Of a DNA stretch of 6,301 nt, positions 1 through 3,688 are shown piece by piece; position 1 is the first letter of the stretch, and each line of letters opens with the position of its first letter. The stretch is from Flavobacteriaceae bacterium (GTDB lineage Bacteria; Bacteroidota; Bacteroidia; Flavobacteriales; Weeksellaceae), in contig JAITOO010000126.1 of the NCBI GenBank assembly GCA_031289875.1, positions 1 through 6,301 of the forward strand, written 5' to 3'. Both the position numbers and the translations under genes were made by a program. Below the pieces are notes generated by a model, which saw nothing but the letters and a program-made list of their open reading frames with translations, had not been told where the DNA came from and made no database searches.

Positions 1-146
1 TACTTGCTCTGAACGGAGTTTTTGTTATCAAACTGCTCAATATTAATCTGTCGTGAAACTGTTTTGCGGTTAATATAGAAACCCACAATTATCACCAGCA
101 CGAGGATAATTCCGTAAAATATCGCTTGTCCTTTTCTTTTGTTCAT
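1..146 (-). CDS. N-terminal part of an unrecognised membrane-anchored protein (runs off the window)
   Basis: The reverse strand opens with ATG at 146-144 and stays open to the window edge, giving 48 residues. The start reads MNKRKGQAIFYG, followed by a hydrophobic stretch rich in Ile, Val and Leu (about residues 9-25), then a polar region containing RKTVSRQINIEQFDNKN. A short positive N-terminus followed by one hydrophobic helix fits a signal anchor with the rest of the protein outside the cytoplasm. There is no obvious signal-peptidase site. A good -7 promoter match lies 22 bases upstream of the ATG, which supports this start. It is transcribed divergently from the oligopeptidase B gene. I do not recognise the family; 48 residues are too few to name it. 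That it is a real gene is likely, because start, anchor and promoter agree. Confidence 0.7.
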   Translation of the reverse strand, partial: MNKRKGQAIFYGIILVLVIIVGFYINRKTVSRQINIEQFDNKNSVQSK

Positions 147-168
147 TTTGCAAATAAAAATAAGGTTA

Positions 169-176
169 CAAAGGTA
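169..176 (-). promoter_or_regulatory. Putative Bacteroidota -7 element for the leftward gene
   Basis: Read on the minus strand this is TACCTTTG, an exact match to the TAnnTTTG -7 consensus of the primary sigma factor of Bacteroidota. It sits 22 bases before the ATG at 146, so transcription would start about 15-18 bases before the gene. No convincing -33 TTG/TTTG is visible at the usual distance, so the call rests on the -7 match and position only. Confidence 0.5.
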
Positions 177-197
177 GGAATTTGAAGGAATATTGTT

Positions 198-205
198 TAA
201 TTTTG
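198..205 (+). promoter_or_regulatory. Putative -7 element for the oligopeptidase B gene
   Basis: TAATTTTG matches TAnnTTTG and lies 21 bases before the ATG at 227, which predicts a short leader of roughly 15 bases. It is back to back with the leftward element at 169-176, with 21 bases between them, so the two upstream promoter regions must overlap. A second, poorer candidate (TAAAATTTG, one base too long) lies at 211-219. The same 13 bases (TGTTTAATTTTGA) recur before lptD at 3648-3660. No -33 element at standard spacing is clear. Confidence 0.5.
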
Positions 206-226
206 ACCCTTAAAATTTGATTAAAT

Positions 227-2341
227 ATGAAGACATCTATCCTTTTTCTTTCCGTTTTTTTGTTTAATTTTGCCTTTTCTCAAAATATTATGCAAGCTCC
301 GAAAGCAAAAAAAAATCCCAAAAAACTCACCATGCACGGCGATACGCGAATTGACAATTATTATTGGCTCAACGAACGCAAAAATCCCGAAGTTATCAAA
401 TATTTGGAAGCAGAAAACGCTCATACCGAAGCGGTGATGAAAGATACGGAAAAGTTGCAGCAGAAACTTTTCGATGAAATGAAAGGCAGAATCAAGGAAG
501 AGGACGAAAGCGTTCCGTACAAGCACAACGGCTACTGGTATCTCACGCGCTTCGTAAAAGGCGGCGAATACCCGATTTTCTCCCGAAAAAAAGAAACTTT
601 GGAGGCTTCCGAAGAAATCTTGTGTGATGTGAACAAAATGGCGGAAGGACATAAATTTTACCGGTTGGGAAACGTCAAAGTCAGCCCTGATAATAAACTT
701 GCCGCTTTCGCTGCGGATACAGTCGGTCGCAGAATTTACACCATTCAAATCAAAAATTTGGAAACGGACGAAATTCTTCCCGACAAACTCGAAAAAACCA
801 CAGGAAACCTCGTTTGGGCGAATGACAACCGAACCTTATTCTATGCCGTACAAGACCCGCAAACCCTACGTTCCGACAAGATTTTCAAACACGTTTTAGG
901 AACTTCGCAAAAAGACGATATTTTGATCTATAAAGAAAAAGACGAAACTTTTGACTGCTCGGTAAATAAAACAAAATCAATGAAATACATCTTCATTGAA
1001 TCAAGCGCAACGCTTTCGGACGAATACCGTTTCATTCCCGCCGACGAGCCGAATGCCGAGTTTGAAATTTTCCAAAAAAGAGAAAGAGAACTCGAATATT
1101 CTTTTGACCATTTCGGCGATGATTTTTACATTTTAACCAACAAAGACGGCGCAACAAATTTTAAACTGATGAAAACCCGTGTCAATCAGACGAATAAGGA
1201 GTTTTGGGCAGAGGTAATTCCTCATCGAGAAAATGTTTTGCTGGAAAATTTTGAAATCTTCAAAAATTATTTAGTCTTGGACGAAAGGGAAAATGGCTTA
1301 ATGCACATCAAAATCAGAAACTGGAACGGCGCAGAAAATTACGAAATTCCCTTTGAGGAAGAAGTTTACACGGCAGGAACTTCCATAAATCTTGATTTCG
1401 ACACCGAAATTCTGCGATACGGCTACACCTCAATGACTACGCCGTGGAGCGAGTTTAGTTTCAACATGAAAACCCTCGAAAAAAGGTTGCTGAAACAGCA
1501 GGAAGTTTTGGGCAATTTCGACAAAGATAATTACGTTACGAAACGCCTTTGGGCAACGGCGCGGGACGGCGAAAAAATTCCGATGTCGCTCGTGATGCGG
1601 AAAACTCAATCATTCAATCATTCCACCCCTCAACCCTTGCTTTTGTACGGCTACGGATCATACGGTTATTCGATGGACGCAACCTTCAGCAGCGAGCGTT
1701 TGTCGTTGCTGGACAGAGGTTTCGTTTACGTGATTGCGCACGTACGCGGCGGCGAAGATTTGGGCAGAAAATGGTATGAAAACGGAAAAATACTCAAAAA
1801 GAAAAATACTTTTTTTGATTTTATAGATTGTGCAAAACATTTAACATCAAACAATTACACTTCTCCCGAACATTTGTACGCAAACGGCGGCAGCGCAGGC
1901 GGTCTGCTGATGGGGGCGGTCGCAAATTATGCGCCGGAACTTTTCAATGGAATTGTTGCCGATGTTCCTTTTGTGGATGTGGTTACGACTATGCTCGACG
2001 ATTCAATTCCCTTGACGACAGGAGAATATGATGAGTGGGGAAATCCAAACGAAAAAGAATTTTACGAATATATAAAATCTTATTCGCCGTATGACAACGT
2101 GGGGGTAAAAAAATACCCGAATATGCTGATTACTACCGGATTGCATGATTCTCAGGTGCAATATTGGGAACCGGCAAAATGGACGGCAAAATTGCGGGAG
2201 TTGAAAACAGACGACAATATTTTAATTCTCAAAACAGATATGGATTCCGGACACGGCGGCGCCAGCGGACGTTTTGAATCTCTGAAAGAAACCGCTTTGG
2301 CATATGCGTTTTATTTGAAACTGGAATCAATTAAGGATTGA
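227..2341 (+). CDS. ptrB: Exported oligopeptidase B (serine peptidase family S9A)
   Basis: This 704-residue protein belongs to the prolyl oligopeptidase family and looks like oligopeptidase B, which cuts short peptides after Arg or Lys. Residues 1-19 form a signal peptide (hydrophobic core, ending AFSQ), so the mature enzyme is probably periplasmic or envelope-associated. An N-terminal segment and the seven-bladed propeller cover about residues 25-425. The alpha/beta hydrolase domain follows from about 435. Visible motifs are LLLYGYGSYG (471-480), RGGEDLGRKWY (507-517), GGSAGG with nucleophile Ser556, HDSQVQYWEP with Asp641, and GHGG with His676. The acidic stretch GEYDEWGNP (Glu600, Asp602, Glu603) corresponds to the loop that gives oligopeptidase B its preference for basic residues. 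The length is normal for the family and all catalytic residues are present. It ends 3 bases before the convergent amidase gene. A prolyl endopeptidase is the alternative, but the EWGNP and DSQVQYWEP motifs favour oligopeptidase B. Confidence 0.93.
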   Translation: MKTSILFLSVFLFNFAFSQNIMQAPKAKKNPKKLTMHGDTRIDNYYWLNERKNPEVIKYLEAENAHTEAVMKDTEKLQQKLFDEMKGRIKEEDESVPYKHNGYWYLTRFVKGGEYPIFSRKKETLEASEEILCDVNKMAEGHKFYRLGNVKVSPDNKLAAFAADTVGRRIYTIQIKNLETDEILPDKLEKTTGNLVWANDNRTLFYAVQDPQTLRSDKIFKHVLGTSQKDDILIYKEKDETFDCSVNKTKSMKYIFIESSATLSDEYRFIPADEPNAEFEIFQKRERELEYSFDHFGDDFYILTNKDGATNFKLMKTRVNQTNKEFWAEVIPHRENVLLENFEIFKNYLVLDERENGLMHIKIRNWNGAENYEIPFEEEVYTAGTSINLDFDTEILRYGYTSMTTPWSEFSFNMKTLEKRLLKQQEVLGNFDKDNYVTKRLWATARDGEKIPMSLVMRKTQSFNHSTPQPLLLYGYGSYGYSMDATFSSERLSLLDRGFVYVIAHVRGGEDLGRKWYENGKILKKKNTFFDFIDCAKHLTSNNYTSPEHLYANGGSAGGLLMGAVANYAPELFNGIVADVPFVDVVTTMLDDSIPLTTGEYDEWGNPNEKEFYEYIKSYSPYDNVGVKKYPNMLITTGLHDSQVQYWEPAKWTAKLRELKTDDNILILKTDMDSGHGGASGRFESLKETALAYAFYLKLESIKD
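265..272 (+). promoter_or_regulatory. Possible internal -7 element inside the oligopeptidase signal-peptide codons
   Basis: TAATTTTG lies within the codons for the signal peptide. It is part of an 18-base string (255-272, seven T followed by GTTTAATTTTG) identical to 3642-3659 in front of lptD, where the same element is the predicted promoter. A transcript from here would begin near 277 and its first in-frame ATG is Met22 at 290-292, giving a protein without the signal peptide. T-rich codons for Phe and Leu could produce the match by chance, so this is weak. Confidence 0.2.
1607..1622 (+). repeat. Two tandem copies of CAATCATT inside the oligopeptidase gene
   Basis: CAATCATT occurs twice in a row at 1607-1614 and 1615-1622. 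It encodes part of a polar stretch TQSFNHSTPQ (residues 460-469) just before the YGYGS motif, at the junction where family members often have a short variable loop. The unit is eight bases, so a change of one copy would break the reading frame. It is probably a small duplication tolerated in a surface loop. Confidence 0.6.
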
Positions 2342-2344
2342 AAA

Positions 2345-3634
2345 TCAAGGCGTTATTTCAGAAATAACCGCATCGGTCAGACCGCGTTTTCGAACGGAAT
2401 CCAGCAGTTTTTCGGCGGCATCGTAAGTGGTTGTTCTGCCTGTGGTGTAAGTGAAAATGCCATTGTTTTTCTCTCGGATTATGTCCAAACCTTTGAAAAT
2501 ATTGTCTTTGTCGCGAAATTTTTTGGAAGAAACCAGTAACTCTATCGTGTAGCACCCATTGTTCGGCAAAATATCTTTCGGTTTAAATTCCACGACTTTC
2601 GCATTGGGAAATCCCGCTTGTTGAGCAAGTTTCAGAATCTTGTCGCTTTCGGATTTCAAATTTGTGCTGCCTGAATAATAATTGTATTTTTCATTTTCCT
2701 TGATGATTTCCACATTTTGCAGTCCGCGCATCTGCACGGCATCAGGGGCGTATTTGTAAATAGAAGTCAAAAACTGCACTTTCAGTTCCGTATCAATTAA
2801 CGGTTTTTCCGAAGGAGTTTCAGTTTCGGATACCTGCTTTTTTTCCGATTTTTTGTCGTATTCTTTTTTGTATTTCAGAAAAGCGTCAAAAATGTTTTGG
2901 GTTATGGTATTTTGTCCTTCTTCCGAGCTGAGATACGCCTCGTCGTCCGGATTGTTGATGAAGCCATTTTCAATCAAAACGCACGGCATGGCGGTATAAA
3001 CCAACACGACAAATCCCGCCTGCTTCACGCCGCGCGAAAAACGACCACTGCCTTTGAAATTGTTTTCAATAAAAGAAGCTAATTTAACGCTGTTGTCTAA
3101 ATTCACGTTCTGAACCAGCGACAAACCGATGACAGACTCAGGCGAAGAAGGGTCAAAACCCTCATAAGTGGTTTGATAGTCTTTTTCCAGATAGATAACT
3201 TCGTTTTCGCGTTTTGCTACCTCAAAATTATCTTTGGTGCGGTGAGCTCCCAGTACCCAAGTTTCCGTTCCAAATGCGCTTCCAACCCTTGCTTTGCTCG
3301 AATTGCAGTGCAAGGAAATGAACAAATGGGATTTGCTTTTGTTGGCAATTTCTGAGCGTTGCTTTAAGGGAATAAACTCGTCCGTAGTGCGGGTATAAAC
3401 TACCTTTACGTCTTTGCAGTTTTTCTCAATTAAGGCGCCCAATTTCAAAACCAACGCAAGATTGATGTCTTTTTCATTGGAAAAAGAGCCTCTCGCTCCG
3501 TAGTCGTGATCGCCATGCCCTGCATCGAGGGTAACAATAAAATTAGGCTTTTTTTGTGAAAAACAGAGAGTTATAGAGAAAAAGCAGACAATATACAGTA
3601 ATATTTTTAAGTTAAATATTGTTAAAACTCGCAT
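2345..3634 (-). CDS. Zinc-dependent N-acetylmuramoyl-L-alanine amidase (Amidase_3) with tandem SPOR-like C-terminus
   Basis: This 429-residue exported enzyme should cleave the bond between N-acetylmuramic acid and L-alanine in peptidoglycan, as AmiA/AmiC-type amidases do in cell separation and wall turnover. Residues 1-26 are a signal peptide ending CFSQ. The catalytic domain covers about 30-258. Zinc ligands are His40 (in DAGHGD), Glu54 (in NEKD) and His109 (in SLHCN), and the catalytic Glu222 lies in IENGF. Residues 130-180 form an insertion between the last zinc ligand and the catalytic Glu, the place where related amidases carry a regulatory helix. A charged Lys/Glu-rich linker (about 255-283) leads to two related repeats (284-350 and 361-427) resembling SPOR domains, which bind denuded septal glycan. 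The ATG at 3634 is preceded by an A-rich leader typical of well-translated Bacteroidota genes. It is divergent from lptD and convergent with the oligopeptidase gene. Confidence 0.93.
   Translation of the reverse strand: MRVLTIFNLKILLYIVCFFSITLCFSQKKPNFIVTLDAGHGDHDYGARGSFSNEKDINLALVLKLGALIEKNCKDVKVVYTRTTDEFIPLKQRSEIANKSKSHLFISLHCNSSKARVGSAFGTETWVLGAHRTKDNFEVAKRENEVIYLEKDYQTTYEGFDPSSPESVIGLSLVQNVNLDNSVKLASFIENNFKGSGRFSRGVKQAGFVVLVYTAMPCVLIENGFINNPDDEAYLSSEEGQNTITQNIFDAFLKYKKEYDKKSEKKQVSETETPSEKPLIDTELKVQFLTSIYKYAPDAVQMRGLQNVEIIKENEKYNYYSGSTNLKSESDKILKLAQQAGFPNAKVVEFKPKDILPNNGCYTIELLVSSKKFRDKDNIFKGLDIIREKNNGIFTYTTGRTTTYDAAEKLLDSVRKRGLTDAVISEITP
2352..2368. repeat. Short perfect inverted repeat at the convergent gene ends
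   Basis: GTTATTTC at 2352-2359 and GAAATAAC at 2361-2368 are reverse complements separated by one base, which as RNA would fold into a seven-pair stem with a three-base loop. It lies 10 bases after the oligopeptidase stop codon and within the last codons of the amidase (VISEI). The stem is A/U-rich and only the minus strand has a short T run after it (complement of 2341-2344), so terminator activity is doubtful. No better terminator is visible between the two genes, which are only 3 bases apart. Confidence 0.35.
2354..2785 (-). other. Tandem SPOR-like repeats in the amidase (copies at 2585-2785 and 2354-2554)
   Basis: The C-terminal third of the amidase contains two segments of about 67 residues with the same order of elements. 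Each has a beta-strand start (KVQFLTS / YTIELLVS), then GLQNVEIIKENEKYNYYSG / GLDIIREKNNGIFTYTTG, then a helix (SESDKILKLAQQAGF / YDAAEKLLDSVRKRGL), and a final strand (AKVVEF / AVISEI). The length and strand-helix pattern resemble SPOR domains, which bind glycan strands lacking stem peptides. Similarity between copies is clear by eye in pattern but low in identity, so the duplication is old. Confidence 0.65.
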
Positions 3635-3638
3635 GAGG

Positions 3639-3648
3639 TTTTTTTTTT
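3639..3648. repeat. Ten-base T tract (A tract on the minus strand) between amidase and lptD
   Basis: Ten consecutive T lie immediately before the lptD -7 element and, as ten A on the other strand, begin 5 bases before the amidase ATG. For the amidase mRNA the A tract is in the position of the A-rich leader that helps ribosome binding in Bacteroidota. Tracts of this length are prone to replication slippage and RNA polymerase slippage. Confidence 0.6.
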
Positions 3649-3651
3649 GTT

Positions 3652-3659
3652 TAATTTTG
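3652..3659 (+). promoter_or_regulatory. Putative -7 element for lptD
   Basis: TAATTTTG matches TAnnTTTG and lies 25 bases before the TTG start at 3685. Transcription would begin near 3664-3666 and give a leader of about 20 bases. A -33 TTG/TTTG is not visible at the usual distance, where the sequence is the start of the amidase gene followed by the T tract. The following bases GAAGCC are repeated after the opposing -7 element at 3702-3709. Confidence 0.45.
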
Positions 3660-3663
3660 AAGC

Positions 3664-3679
3664 CAAATTCATGAATTTG
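3664..3679. promoter_or_regulatory. Perfect 16-base palindrome between amidase and lptD
   Basis: CAAATTCATGAATTTG is its own reverse complement over all 16 bases. It lies at the predicted lptD transcript start and inside the predicted amidase leader. This fits a dimeric regulator site (operator), but no regulator gene is present in the window to tie it to. Its central CATG gives an ATG on both strands. Confidence 0.5.
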
Positions 3680-3688
3680 ACATTTTGA
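3671..3688 (+). other. Five-codon open frame overlapping the lptD start
   Basis: ATG at 3671-3673 begins MNLTF and stops at TGA 3686-3688. The stop overlaps the TTG start of lptD as TTGA, the geometry seen in coupled stop-restart pairs. It is one base out of frame with lptD: an extra T in the TTTT run at 3683-3686 would give MNLTFLINSGF joined to LptD. It may be a coupling leader, a decayed original start, or chance. Confidence 0.3.

Larger units (their letters stand above)
3622..3672 (-). other. Small upstream open frame overlapping the amidase start
   Basis: On the minus strand an ATG at 3672-3670, supplied by the centre of the 16-base palindrome, opens a 16-codon frame (MNLASKLNKKKTSCEF, then TAA at 3624-3622). 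It ends 13 bases inside the amidase gene, in another frame. It crosses the ten-A tract. With one extra A it would run in frame into the amidase ATG as MNLASKLNKKKNLMRV. The predicted transcript start near 3696 would include it with a leader of about 24 bases. Translation is not shown. Confidence 0.3.

Noticed and set aside
1..146. Naming the partial leftward protein as FtsH-like or an MCE/MlaD protein
   Set aside because: A membrane anchor followed by a short polar stretch is common to many families, and none of the diagnostic motifs of these families is in the 48 visible residues.
221..748. Minus-strand open frame of 175 codons antisense to the oligopeptidase gene
   Set aside because: It lies wholly opposite a well-supported gene except for a few bases, has a Phe-rich composition expected from reading AAA/GAA codons backwards, and shows no domain.
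2341..2368. Calling a definite bidirectional intrinsic terminator
   Set aside because: The stem is A/U-rich with only seven pairs, and there is no proper T run on the plus strand and only four T on the minus strand.
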